Origin: Cocos nucifera
Lineage: Eukaryota > Streptophyta > Magnoliopsida > Arecales > Arecaceae
Direction: 5' to 3'
Assembly (NCBI GenBank): GCA_006176705.1
Contig: QRFJ01001924.1
Coordinates: 1 to 64,000, forward strand
Length of the DNA: 64,000 nucleotides
Positions 1-11,415 of the stretch are shown here, piece by piece. The notes below the pieces were generated by a model that was not told where the DNA came from, did no database searches, and was given only the letters and a program-made list of their open reading frames with translations. Each line of letters starts with the position of its first letter. Position 1 is the first letter of the stretch. The translations under genes and the position numbers were made by a program.

Positions 1-172
1 TGACTGAGCACTCCATTTTTGTTGATCGAAAAAGCTAATTTGACCGTCGGAGGGTCTTGCCGGAGCCACCACCCCGGGCTCTGGATGAGACTTGTTTTGC
101 AGGTCATCGATGGTGACTTCGTCTTCTCCGACTTCAGCACTTCTCCGACGACAATTAGATTTCGCACCAACA
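1..172 (+). mobile_element. 3' end of a Tat-type gypsy LTR inserted in a RING exon
   Basis: The stretch ends in CACCAACA at 172, the 3' terminus of the LTR family seen complete at 22771-24000 and, inverted, at 10157-11415. It matches the inner edge of the inverted LTR at 57824-58724 (GGAGCC...GGTGACTTC block). Immediately downstream is the middle of a RING-H2 exon, so the element interrupts that exon. The flanking CCCTC (173-177) is the likely 5-bp target duplication, since its partner (TCCTC read on the minus strand) flanks the LTR start at 37943. The rest of the element lies left of the window. Confidence 0.85.
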
Positions 173-229
173 CCCTCCATTAGGGATACCATCCGTCATT
201 TACCATGCTTACATAAATTCCACAAAAAA
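173..229 (+). pseudogene. RING-H2 exon, 3' half, cut by LTR insertion
   Basis: This encodes PSIRDTIRHLPCLHKFHKK followed by a GT donor at 230-231. It is the second half of a RING-H2 zinc finger (C-L-H-K-F-H) as found in plant E3 ubiquitin ligases. The complete exon survives in inverted orientation at 15106-15204. Here the first half, with the leading CxxC, is replaced by the LTR ending at 172. No following exon with the last zinc ligands (W-L ... C-P-x-C) was found in the arm. Confidence 0.8.
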
Positions 230-2811
230 GTATGGGCTTCCTTCATATTGTTATAGAAATCTTCTTTATCAAAAGAGATGTTGTTTTATAAATAATAAAT
301 CTTTCAAAATGTGGTGCATTGACCATGCAAGTCTGGTATTACCTAATTTTATATGGTTGGTTGGAAGCTTCAGGCAACTGACTGACTGCTCTAGTTGGTC
401 AGCTCTTCATTCATCAGGTAATCCTCCATTCTTTTATGGAGTATTAACTACCTGATGTTATCAGACCAATTTTGGGCCCTGCAGTAGCCTTTTATGCTGA
501 TACATATTTGAGCCGGTGAAAGTCATCCTTGGGCGTTTTGACATGCTTGCTAAGGGATCTCAAAGCACCCAACACTAGAGACTCCATCTTAAGCATGTAT
601 TCTCCTTTGATTTATTGAATTGCAGTTGACTTTAATACCGCTCTGTGAATATTTTCAGATCTCAGCAGTGACACTGTTGATTTGATTGCAAATACTTGAG
701 GACTGGTGAGGAAGTTTCCGAATGAAACAAATGGGGTGATCATGTCACCATTTCTTGTTTCATTTGCATCTTTATCGCTATTGCTATCATCTCGCTCTGG
801 TTTATCCATTGATGGAAGAAGCCTCCATTATGGCTCTAGCCAAAAATGTCAGGGATCAATGAGTATCAATAATAGCTTAAACAATTCATATAAGGTTCTT
901 CTATCCGCTGTGGGTAATATTCTGTTCTCTTCTTATTGACATGTCCTTGAGGATTACTGTCATTTCTGATTCAAAATTCCATTAGCAACTGATATCTTGA
1001 TTTTATTTTACTTATTTTTTGATGTGCACACGCGCTTGGGAGGGAGGTGGAGAGAGAGAGAGATAGAGGTGCAATGTTTTGATTTAATTTATGATCAAGT
1101 ATCAAATAGAGTTGATTTTTGGTTTTTATATGTTGTGAGATTTTTGAGTCGAGATCGATGCTTTGGATTCTTGGATTTATACTTGCCATATTATTTCCAA
1201 AATCCCTACCAAAAGCTAGTGGTTTTGCAACTACATAACTACTTTTTCTGTTTTGCTTGACCAATCCATGGAACTTCAAACCCCCCAAAAGTTACTAGAG
1301 TTTGAATCCTATATGACTATATCATGTCTTCTTTTCTCTACTTTTTCATGTGATTAGTTATTCAAATTTGAAAACTTCTGTTATATAATAGAAGTTGGAT
1401 TCAATAACTGATGTCAGTTATTCTTTATGAAACCCATGTTCAAATGATTGATATAGACTTTAAGCTACATTTTTTATCCACCAATCAGGGTGTGCAAGTG
1501 CTTACATATAAACCATATAAACAGCATGGGTTGAGATTTAAATGATTCAAATGCCGAATGGGATGATACTAACCATCTGACCGGTATATCCTTTCATGAT
1601 CCATCAAACCACCTATTTCTTTTAGTTAATCGTGAGAATGTCTTTCATATATGCCAAGAATAGGGCAGCACTGTTTTCCTGCAACCCTAGCAGGTCTCTG
1701 AATTACTTGTGTCTTTTTATGTTTTTCTGAATGGAAATCTTAATCACTTGTATCATTTCACCTTTTACATGCATCCTATAGGCTTGATAGCTTGCCATGT
1801 TATCTATCTAATAGTTACAAATATATAGTGAGGCAGACTCTGAATCTACAAAATTGCTGGCTGTTTCTGACCAACCTTACATGGGCTCGAAAACTAGAAG
1901 TCCCATTCAGAGATCTTGTCCTCATGCAGACACCACCATTCAGAGATCTTGTCTTATCCAAGGCTTCAATGGCTACTGTTTGCCAAAAGAATTTGTTACT
2001 TTGTCTTAGCACCAAAATACTAATTTGAAAGAAATATGATGAAAGGTATGAATCATATTATCTCTTGATATGTTATGAAATCCTGCACCCTACGGCTGCG
2101 TTGAAATTTCTTATGATCTTCTAAGTCTATAGTAATTAACCCTCTTTACTATTTTTGTTACACATTTAATGCCACCCTGCAGGTTTAAGTAAATCCAGAT
2201 TGGAGGTTGTAAAAATCTTGTGAGTTGTCTCCAACTGCTTAGCATTATTGGCACATTCAAATATTTTAGTGTTTACTATGTGTGAATGCTGTCTATGATG
2301 ACATGGTTGCATTTCCACCTAATAAGAGCAAATGTGGTTATGCATGGGCTTGGAAGAACCATGATGGAAATGTATAGAATGATTTATTAGCTCAAAGTCT
2401 GTACCTAAGAATTTGTATTTGTATAAAATTTCCTATCTCTAAATTTCCATATAATCAACTCTATCTTTATTTTTACCCATCCATTATGATACATGGTAAG
2501 AGCACAAGACTTAGTAGTTGTACAATATGCATTATGAAACATGCTGTGGACACTTATATTATTTGGTAAAAAGATTATGTATGTGTCTATATACATATAT
2601 TTTTAATAGTGACTTAAGCTCTAAAATGATATATATATATATATATGTTTTTTTTTTTTGTAGATTCAAGCCAAGAATATGATGGATGGTGCTAAGAAAA
2701 GATAGAAATTATCTTGCTGATTATTTTATAGATTGATAAACTCACAAATTTTGCAAAGTTAACTATTTGGTGTTATCAATTCAAGTTTATTTTATTTTCT
2801 TGTTGGTGCAG
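230..2811. other. Non-coding host DNA, probably intron of the RING gene
   Basis: It follows the RING exon donor and has no recognisable protein domain. Short open frames occur on both strands (for example 971-1288 and 1792-2028), but they overlap each other in opposite directions and look like chance. It is duplicated in inverted form at 12441-15105. An (AT)n run lies near 2630-2647. I see no RNA gene here. Confidence 0.6.
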
Positions 2812-3867
2812 CAAAAAGAGAGGAAGCTCAGGTTCGGATGGCGGCCTACAAGCGAAGGGTGGTCCGATACTATAACTCCAGAGTTAGAGGTAAAATGTTA
2901 AGAGTGGGGGACTTAGTGCTTCAGCGAGCCATCATTTCTCAGCCTCAGAGTCAGGGGAAAGCTCGTTCCGAATTGAGAAGACCTGTATGAAATAAAGGAG
3001 GTCATCCAATCCGAAACTTATCGTCTGAAGGAGTTTGGAAGGAACAACGCTTCTACGGCCTTAGAATTCAGAAAATCTGAGAATGTACTATCAGTAATTT
3101 TTTTCAATAAAACTTCTTCATTTCAACATTATTATTTCTTGGTGCAAAAACTATGTGATAATAGGAAAGAAGCAATAAAAAATGATCATGTTAACCTTGA
3201 CAAAGTCGAAGGCCTTATTCATTTTAGACGAGATGAGGGGAGAGGTCCTGATAACGGTTCTTATGTGCTCCTACAGTCCGTTAGGAATAGGAGGAGAACC
3301 TCATCCTAACATGAGCAAAGCCTAAGGCCTCGTTCATTTTTAGACGAGACGAGGAAAGAGGTTCCTGACAACGATTTTTATGTGCCCCTACAGTCCGTTA
3401 GGAATAGAAGGAGAACTTCGTCCTAACGTGAGCATCCTAACATGAGCAAAGTTGAAAGCTTCATTCATTTTAGATGAGGTGAGAGGAGAGGCCTCGACAA
3501 GATCTTCTTCAATCTCGGCTGGAGATAAGATTTCTTTCAAGTTTCAACTTCAATAGAAGATAAGATTTTCTTCAACCTCGGTTGGAGATAAGATCTCCTC
3601 CGAGCTTCAACTTCAACAGAAGATAAGATCTCCTTCAACCTCGGTTGGAGATAAGATCTCCTCCGAGCTTCAACTTCAACAAAAGATATGATCTACTTCA
3701 ACCTCGATTGAAGATGAGATTTTTTTTGAGCTTCAACTTTAACAAAAGATAAAGATCTCCCCCGAGCTTCAACCTCAACGGTTGCAGAGTCCGAAAAAGA
3801 ACTTCGACAAGTCATCTTTTTTGTACTTTCTTTCTTCGAATTTCGAACTTAGGAGTAGGGAGACTAT
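2812..3867 (+). mobile_element. Gypsy fragment: integrase C-terminus and 3' non-coding region
   Basis: At 2812 the host sequence switches to the tail of a Tat-type integrase (frame with VRMAAYKRRVVRYYNS, as in the fuller copy near 36300). It is followed by stops and a repeat-rich 3' region. The region has two repeat classes: units of about 110-120 bp with GTTAGGAATAGGAGGAGAAC between 3190 and 3480, and units of about 50-60 bp with GGAGATAAGATCTCC between 3510 and 3790. It ends in a purine-rich tract (AGGAGTAGGGAGACTAT) directly before the LTR at 3868. The same host/gypsy junction exists in the other arm. Confidence 0.85.
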
Positions 3868-4866
3868 TGTTGGAGATAAATTCTGCTTCTGCCGAAGTCC
3901 AGTATGATGCTTAGCCTAATATAACTGGTAATCATAGAAGAGCTTCGATCGAAAATTCTCCTTCAGTCGGATTTCTTCCGGAGTTGAACTCTTTTCGAAC
4001 ACCTCCAGGAGTTGAAATTCTTTCAGACTTTTCTTTCAGTCGGATTTCTTCAGGAGCCGAACTCCTTCCAGATTTCTCCTTCAGTCAGATTTCTTCAGGA
4101 GCCGAATTTCTTTCGGATACCTCTAGGAGCCGAACTCCTTCTGAACTTTTTCTTTAGTCGGATTTCTCTAGGAGCCGAACTCCTTTCGGATACCTCTAGG
4201 AGTCAAACTCCTTCCGAACTTCTCCTTCAGTCGGGTTCCTCCAGGAGCCGAACTTCTTTCGGACTTCTTCTTCAGTCAGATTTCTTCAGGAGCCGAACTC
4301 CTTCTGAATACTTCAAAGAGCCAAACTTCTTTCGAACTTCTTTTTTAGTCAGGTTCCTCCAGAAGCCGAACTCCTTCCGAACTTCTCCTTTAATCGAATT
4401 CCTTCAGGAATCGAATTCCTTTCAAACTTCTTCTTCAGCTGAATTTCTCCACCAGACGGACTTCTTCTAGACTTCTTTATCAGTCGAATTCCATCTGGAT
4501 TCCTCTAGTGAATTACTTCTAGGTTTCAATAAGCATTCCTTTCAGATGATCTCCTCTAGCCGTATTTCCTTTAGAAGTTCGAATTTCTTTAGAATTGACA
4601 TATGTCAAAGCTCTTCACCAACCAAAGCTTCCTCCGAATTTTCGACTATTAAATCTTAATGAACGGACACATCACGATAACGCACACCTCTCTCCATAAT
4701 AAACTCCACGTGGCTCCAAGCGGTCCACTACCGGACGGTTTCAACTATCATTATCAGTCTACTACATGCGATCCCACTACCGGACGATTACGACTATCAT
4801 TATTAGTCTGCCATGGATGATACCTCTCTCTGTAATAAATTTTACGTGGCTCCGAGCGGTCCACTA
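3868..4866 (+). mobile_element. Truncated gypsy LTR
   Basis: It starts TGTTGGAGATAA at 3868 right after the purine tract, so it was a 3' LTR. About 80% of a full LTR (1.25 kb) is present. The 3' end is missing: similarity stops at 4866, where a fragment of the antisense gene of a related element begins. The middle (3960-4560) is a minisatellite of CCTTC/GGAGCCGAACTCC-type units, which creates a spurious 152-codon open frame. Confidence 0.85.
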
Positions 4867-4980
4867 GCTTAGACGGAACCGACCTTGATTCCTCCGATAA
4901 ACTCAAGGTGTACCGAACTCCTCTTTCCGACCTTCTAAAGGAATAGATCTTGTTCAACCTGGATTTGAGTCTTCGCGATA
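4867..4980 (+). mobile_element. Fragment of Tat antisense gene
   Basis: This piece matches 59951-60064 closely (GATAAACTCAAG, GACCTTCTAAAGGAA, TTGTTCAACCTGG). In the fuller element the antisense gene runs opposite to the LTR; here LTR and fragment are on the same strand. The join at 4866/4867 is therefore a rearrangement with a CTA microhomology. Confidence 0.75.
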
Positions 4981-5647
4981 TTTCAAGGCTAAGTTTGTCA
5001 AACCTTACCTTGGGGAGAATTCTAATGATAGAATTACTAAGCTCCTTCCAGTGCCATGTTGAAAGCGAGCCATTGATTTGGATTGATACACTCATAAATT
5101 TAATGGCTTATAACAGCCCTATGTGTGTTTTGGTGTGCGTGTGACGTGTCGAGGATGAACACCTTTTTTAGAATGAAAAACCGAACAACAGCAGCAGCAG
5201 ATGAAAACGATAACATAAATCAAGAGTGCCACTTCCGATCAATTAATGTTTATCCTTCCATATAAGATGATCATCAAATTTAATATTTTCATCTGATCGA
5301 CTCTAAGAATCATGTCTTTCTGTACCAAAGATGACGAGTTTCTGATCTAATAGAGAGTAGATGAGAAATTATCATGAAGTAGGATGTAATACCAACACTT
5401 CAGGCAAAAGAAGAAAGCAAAAAAATATACTAGCAACCAAAACAACAATCTTTGTTCCACATGAGCCTAGTCTCCAAAGATGACGGCACACTTACACCCT
5501 ATGAAGGGGGTATCAAATCACGTAAAAGAAAAGGTATTACAAGAAATAAACGGTTTTTGCAACCAACAGAAAACATCGAACAATAACAGACGTGGTAAAG
5601 ATGAGGCTGCATAGCTTCGTTCCTCTCCAGCTACTCTGAGTAGTATC
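4981..5647. other. 3' flank of the PUF gene
   Basis: Low-complexity host DNA between the gypsy fragment and the PUF stop codon. It should hold the PUF 3' UTR (minus strand). No other gene, repeat or clear poly(A) signal was recognised. Confidence 0.5.
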
Positions 5648-8600
5648 CTAACGAGCATGTTTCAGTACGTTTATCGCATAAGGATAGCTTCTCAGATTCT
5701 TGAGAATTCGGTTGATTCTGCGAGCTAGTGCACGGTGGCACCGTTTTGCCTGTTAGCAGAAAGAAAAATTTTGAATTTGCTGGGACCATAGCATGGATTC
5801 ATAACTAAATAAAATTTGAAAATATTTCCAAAGTTTCACCATCTCACCTTTTCAACCTTCAATGCTGTTTGCATGACATAGTTACCGAAAGGATGTGTTG
5901 AGATCTGTTCTAACACTTCGTCGGTGAAGTTCGCTAGCTTCCGAAGCAGGAGTCTTCCTTCTGATGATTCAAGGCATCTTTGCACAACATAGCTGCCTGT
6001 TTTATGCAGTGACAACTCTGCAAGATGTTCTGCAACTTCGGAGCAGATTTCTCTGATGAAATGGGAGTCTTCGAGTTCGATAATAAACTGGATGACAAAG
6101 TTACTATAGAAAAAGACCAAATAATCAATCAGCATTTCTTCATCTGATACAATGCATCATTCATATATATATATATGCAGAAGCTGTCGAGGTAAATAGC
6201 GGTACCCAAAGGGATCATGTGCAAGTCCCATGGTCTCCTGTACTAATTCTTTCAGTATCTCTACTCTATGAGGCCCATCCGATTTTTGAATGCATAGCTT
6301 CAGGATGAAAACTCCCTTTTGGTGCCTTGCTAACTGATGACAATTACGTTGAGCTTCTTCGAATATGAACTGTTGGCAAAAAAGAAAAAAGAAATTGTTA
6401 CAGCCAACAGCCAATACAATGAGGCTGCAACTAATTATCTAGAAAAATAGGCGTTCCAGCCATGAAATTCAAACTCAAAATGGGGGTACCATTTTTCTAA
6501 TATAAATGTCCATTAACTTGAAGAACAATAAATGTTTGGTTATTTATTTGAACTATCAACTCTCTCTTTTACCCAAAAAAAAATTTTAAAAAAAAAAATC
6601 TACGCTCACATGCACCGTTGAAGTTATTATAAACTACTGCATGAAGGGTACAAAACGAATGACAAAGCTATAGATGTTTTGGAAGCTAGCACCTGGAGAG
6701 AAAAAACATTAGCTTTCTTCCAATCGTGGATCTAATTTCTCAACATTTCATATCCAAAAAAGTGCTGGTGGTTTCAGATTTTGATTTATTCTTACTTGGA
6801 TAACTTTTTGTACAAGCTGGTCCAGAAGTAGCTTAAGAAAAACCTATGTGCGTATTGACCTATAATCACCTGTGTCTGACGTAATTGTGGTTATCTGATG
6901 GTTGATTGTGTCGTGAATTTCTTGCAAATATAGTATGTGATATAAAGAATTTGCAGGTTGTTGCTCTTTTTCTTGTTGACTTCCGTAGTTGATGTGTTGA
7001 GGTCTTGTGCTTTGGTGTGTTCAAAATATACAGCTTTCTTTTCCTACTTTAAATGCTCTGCTTTGAGACCAAAAGTAGAAGTAATTTCATAGTTTCTATT
7101 TGTATAGCAATAAACCTAACTAAAAGCTATATATCCCGCTCGATAGGCTTGTGGGATTTAAAAATGTTATTTCAGTTAACTTGTTTAATTATAAGTTGAA
7201 ACCGAAATCTACATCCAATTCAGAATACTGCCGAAGGAAAAAGAATCATACAATCATGTTGATACCTTGTCTATTTTTTTCTTTGTTTTTTTGTGAGATC
7301 AATGATTGAGGTGACCATATCTATTTTAATCTTTGAGCGTTCAGACTTGGAACATCTCCCTCAGAAAAGGGTAGGATGGGTGCTAATGAGTATAGCAGCC
7401 GTAATTTCTGCAATTTGAATGGGCTAAAGAGATCGAGCATCTAATTCCTCTATATAATCATACTAATGCATATTAACTAAATGACAAAAGCACTACAACA
7501 CAAAGCTAGACATGTACACAACTTGATAATACTTCATCTACCATAGCAACATATCTACTTATAAGACTTTGAGACGTTGTTAATAAGAAAAAAGAACTGC
7601 AATGCACAGAAGGGTCATGTTCACTTACCGAATTCTGCTTATATGTTAGGTTCTTAAGACAGCACTTGATCAACGATAATCCTAAATCATGAGTCATTAA
7701 ATCAGAGACGATTATGCTGAGAGCAGATGTGACGGAGTCACACAGATCAAGCAATCCCTTGATCGATACAATGAGCTTCTTAACAGAACACTTGCTGCAA
7801 GAAAAAGAGCAAGACATCAGCTCCATGAAATAGTGTAGAAATCCTCTTCAAGTTAATATAAATTTCAGCAACGAATTTCATTAGAGCTTTTAAGTGCATA
7901 CCCATAACAATCTTTGGCAAGTTCAAACAGTTTGTCTGCTCGTGCGACAAGGGAAACAATCTCCAATTTGTGTCTGTAGCCACACTTGTCCAAGAGTTTA
8001 ACAAACAGACGATGTCCATGTTTGTCTTTCATGACTCTATATAATGAAGATGGATGTAGAGCTCCATTCAGTATATTCGTCAGAATCACTGCATCCCCAC
8101 CATCCAAAAGACTCAGCAAGTGCGGCAACACTTCTTTTCTCATTGCTAGCACAGGACTTATCGGTCCTCTCGTCACCAATTCTCTGAGGTAAGAATTATA
8201 TCCCGTCGCTTCTACTTCATCCTTGTGAAATCCAGACCCAGGATTTCCTGTAACTAAATTCGATTCACTAGCATGATCGCCATAGAAGCTTTGTCCTGTC
8301 ATACTGGAAAGACAACCACCCTGCTTACTCTGAGAAGAAGAAGCCTCACTGCTATCAAATAGAGAATATGAAGAGCCAGAAGACCACTGCGGATTTAGTG
8401 ATATTGGAGTGCGAACGTAGGGGCTTCTTTGTGCGACAATTCTCCCCAAATTGCTCCCATAAAAGTTACAGCCTCCTTGCTCGATATCTCCAACGTCATA
8501 AGGTGTTCCTTGTGTATTGAGAGAATATGGGTTTGGATGATAAGCACTGCTGGAACTATTTGACCCTGAAAGGGAGCTGCCTTCTTGAGTAGGATAATTC

Positions 8601-8740
8601 ATGGAAGGAAAATCGTCACTTACAAAATCAAAAAGCCGGTAATCCTCAGTGATATCCGGGAGCACTCCTTGTTCTGGAGCATGCATCGAACTCGAGCAAT
8701 ACGAGCTGCTGGAGGACCCGAAAGCCGGCAAACGATCCAT
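5648..8740 (-). CDS. Pumilio/PUF-domain RNA-binding protein, five exons
   Basis: PUF proteins bind 3' UTR elements and repress or localise mRNAs, mainly in the cytoplasm. Proposed exons (minus strand) are 8740-7902, 7794-7629, 6369-6206, 6103-5848 and 5749-5648. All splice sites are GT/AG and phases match throughout, giving 508 residues. Residues 1-180 are Ser/Gly/Tyr-rich and low in complexity, typical of plant PUF N-termini. Repeats follow from about residue 225. The last three keep the recognition-helix pattern: GNFVIQ (390-395), GSYVVQ (426-431) and GNYVMQ (463-468). The earlier ones are degenerate (HGHRLFVK, LGLSLIK, KGVFILK). The C-terminus NVLKHAR suits the end of a PUF domain. The start at 8740 is the first Met of the long frame. 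The intron between exons 2 and 3 is about 1.26 kb. It resembles the short plant PUF class rather than long Pumilio 1-6 types; the exact paralogue cannot be set. No frameshift or stop is seen, so it could be functional. Confidence 0.9.
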
Positions 8741-8864
8741 TGTAGCACTGGGAAGACATGTTATGTATATGTATCACATGTCGACTATTTTGATTGTTGT
8801 AAAGATGATATCTAATGTTTTAAAATTGAACTAGAATGTAATACAAATTATTGAAAGAAAAATT
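8741..8864 (-). promoter_or_regulatory. Remaining 5' leader/proximal promoter of the PUF gene
   Basis: Only 124 bp of host-like DNA separate the PUF start codon from the first base of a copia LTR at 8865. Any TATA box and 5' UTR must lie here or be supplied by the LTR, which is in the opposite orientation. I see no convincing TATA box in it. Confidence 0.4.
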
Positions 8865-9750
8865 TGTTGACTCCATGATTGATTTTGATGATTATCAAAC
8901 TTTGAGTATATTATATATCTAATCATGTGTTTCAAAAATGTATGTAAGTGTTTTCAAGTATTAAAATTGAAGAAATATTCATTGAAAAAGATCTCCACAA
9001 ACTCACGAAGTTAAAATCTTTAAATAAGAAATTTTTGAGTTCAAGACTTAGTTGAGTCAATCCAAAAGCAAAAGAAGCCATCGCTAGAAAAATTAAATCC
9101 ATCTCAAAAAAATTTAGAGTCATCTCAAAGCTATTTGACACGCTAGCTGGCTTGGCATGAGGTAGAAGACTCGAAATCAGCCCAAGTCATCTCTGTCTTA
9201 GGAAACAAAAATCTTGTTGCTTTGTACTAAGATCGAGGCAACTCCAAAATTTTCGAGTCATCTCGAAGTTGCAACGAGACATCTACATAAAATCAGAGAG
9301 GACTCGAAACGCATTATACAACCTTCAACGAATAGTTCTGTAATGGATCTTTCTTCCTTCCTATGGCTAGTTCTCACCTCCAACGGTCATTTTAGAGCTT
9401 CCAATGACTAGAACTCACTCTCCAACCATCTTCAAGGATATTTAAAGATGGAGAATCAATTTGAAAGCAAGATTAAGAAATTTAATTAGAGAATCTTTTA
9501 TTTTTGATGAGAAATATTAAATATCCAAAAAAAAAATGTGCACTTATTTCAGTAAGCTTTTAAAAGTAATCTTCTCCAACATCTTCCATATTCTCTCAAG
9601 TACAAATTTAAAAAAAACAAAGCTTCAATCAAGCAAATCATCAGCTTCTTCTTAGGACTTTAAAGTATTTAAACTTTATTTTTTATATTACGCTAAAACT
9701 TTTATTTGTAATTTTATTTTTTTACTAGTTTCTTTGGAAGAAAAAAACTT
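8865..9750 (+). mobile_element. SIRE/Maximus-type copia LTR, truncated, apparently solo
   Basis: It starts TGTTGACTCCATGATTG, matching the LTR stub after the purine tract at 22696 (about 75 bp comparable). No gag, primer site or purine tract flanks it. Similarity to a copia LTR 3' end was not found near 9750, so the right border is approximate and the LTR is probably cut short. Confidence 0.65.
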
Positions 9751-10156
9751 GGGGATTAGATCCGTCCAAACCCGACCTACAAAAAGGCAGAGATACACCT
9801 ACATGAAAGATACATGAGCAAAGATCTAAAACACGTAGGAATATACCTACACCAACATTGCCACACACATTTGGTTAAATGTGATGTAGCTTATACCCAC
9901 GTTATTTCTTTCTCTGTGTGTATTTTCTATTTTACCTACGTAATATCTAACGTATGTGAGAGTTTATACGTAGGCATAAACCTAGTGTACATCCTCTTTT
10001 ATTAAACATGGATAACTAAAAACACACGAATCAGAATTCGTGAGAGTTACCAAAGCATGGGTATAAATGGACCTCTACTATCAATAATAAAACATGGGTA
10101 TATAATCAACTTTTGGATATAACTATCCTATCTAATTTTAAAACATAGATTACCTG
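9751..10156. other. Unassigned DNA with repeated CTACGTA and ATGGGTATA motifs
   Basis: This stretch contains several related short motifs on both strands: CACGTAGGAAT, CCTACGTAATA, TACGTAGGCA, and ATGGGTATA twice. Similar words occur at 16557-16640. This is the texture of subterminal repeats of a DNA transposon, but no ends or target duplications were found. No gene seen. Confidence 0.3.
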
Positions 10157-11415
10157 TGTTGGTGCAGAATCTGGTTGACACCAGATCAAGCTGGAGTTGG
10201 AGAAGAAGAGATCGCCACCGGTAATCTGCAAAACAAAATTCCATCCGAAGTCAGTGGTGGTGGTGGCTCCGACAGGATCCTCCGACGATCAAATCAGCTC
10301 TTTTGGCCAATAAAAATAGAATGCTCAAGAAAGAATTCAACAAAATTTTGAAAAGAAGAAGAGAGCTTAGAGAAAACGTATCTGGAGGGTCTCTTTTTAT
10401 AGATGGAGCCTATCATAACCGTCCGATAGTAGATCGCTCGGGACCACGTAAAATTTATTACGGAGAGAGGTGTCGCCCATGGCAGACTGATAATGACAGT
10501 TGTAACCGTCCGGTAGTGAGATTGCCTGTAGCAGACTGATAATGATAGTTGTAACCATCCAGTAGTGGATCGTTCGGAGCCACGTAGAGTTTATTATGGA
10601 GAGAGGTATCCGTTATCGTGATGTGCCCGTTCATTAAGATTTAATAATCGAAGTTCGGAGGAAGCAGGCTTTGATTGGTGAAGAGCTTTGACATATGCCA
10701 ATTCTAGAGAAGTTCGAACTTCTAAAGAAAATACGGCTGGAGGAGATCATCCGGAAGGAATGCTTATTGAAACCTAGAAGTAATCCACTGGAGGAATCCA
10801 GATGGAGTTCGACTAATAAAGAAGTCCAGAAGAAGTCTGTCTGGTGGAGAAGTTCGACTGAAGGAAAAGTCCGGAAGGAGTTCGACTCCTGGAGAAATCC
10901 GATTGAAGGAGAAGTTCAGAAGGAGTTCGACTATTGGAGGAACTCAACTGAAGAAAAAGTCTGAAAGAAATTTGGCTCCTTGAGGTGTTCGGAAGGAGTT
11001 CGGCTCCTGAAGAAATCTGACTGAAAAAGAAGTCCGAAAGAAGTTCGGCTCCTGGAGGAACCCGACTGAAGGAGAAGTTCGGAAGAAGTTCGACTCATGG
11101 AGGTGTCCGGAAGGAGTTCGACTCCTAGAGAAATTCGACTAAAGAAAGTCCTGAAGGAGTTCGGCTCCTAGAGGTGTCCGAAAGGAGTTCGGCTCCTGGA
11201 GAAACTCGACTGAAGGAGAAGTCCGAAAAAAGTTCGGCTCCTGGAGGAATCCGACTGAAAGAGAAGTTCGACTCCTGAAGGTGTCCGAAAAAAGTTCGGC
11301 TCCTGAAGAAATCCGACTGAAGGAGAATTTTCGATCGAAGCTCTTTCATGATTATCAGTTATATTAGGCTAAGCATCAGACTGAACTTCGGTAGAAGCGA
11401 GGTTTATCCCCAACA
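10157..11415 (-). mobile_element. Complete gypsy LTR (3' LTR), minus orientation
   Basis: Read on the minus strand it runs from TGTTGGGGATAAAC (11415) to GCACCAACA (10157), 1259 bp, with TG...CA ends. The internal side (11416 upward) has the purine-rich tract, which makes it a 3' LTR. A TATA-like TATAAAAA lies at 10401-10394. The long middle part is a minisatellite of roughly 40-50 bp units rich in GGAGTTCG and GGCTCCTGGAG. It is shared with the left arm up to 10427. Confidence 0.92.

Larger units (their letters stand above)
173..4866. repeat. Inverted repeat, left arm (~4.7 kb)
   Basis: Reading 173 to 4866 gives the reverse complement of 15162 down to 10427. The host part (173-2811) is nearly identical: sampled stretches of 100-150 bp show 0-2 substitutions, plus two clean 20-30 bp indels near 640 and 745. 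The gypsy part (2812-4866) differs at roughly one base in ten. The left arm ends at 4866 within a CTA shared by the LTR and the next fragment. The spacer of 5560 bp carries the PUF gene. Confidence 0.93.

Noticed and set aside
971..1288. 105-codon frame with an identical twin at 14001-14318
   Set aside because: The identity comes from the inverted repeat. An overlapping opposite frame of similar length exists, and there is no domain or codon signal.
3190..3790. CRISPR-like direct repeats
   Set aside because: Repeats are imperfect, without regular unique spacers or cas genes, and lie in a plant retroelement 3' region.
4012..4470. 152-codon Ser/Phe/Arg-rich open frame
   Set aside because: It is a read-through of the LTR minisatellite. 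The same array gives similar repetitive frames at 10695, 11125, 22828 and 22931 on either strand.
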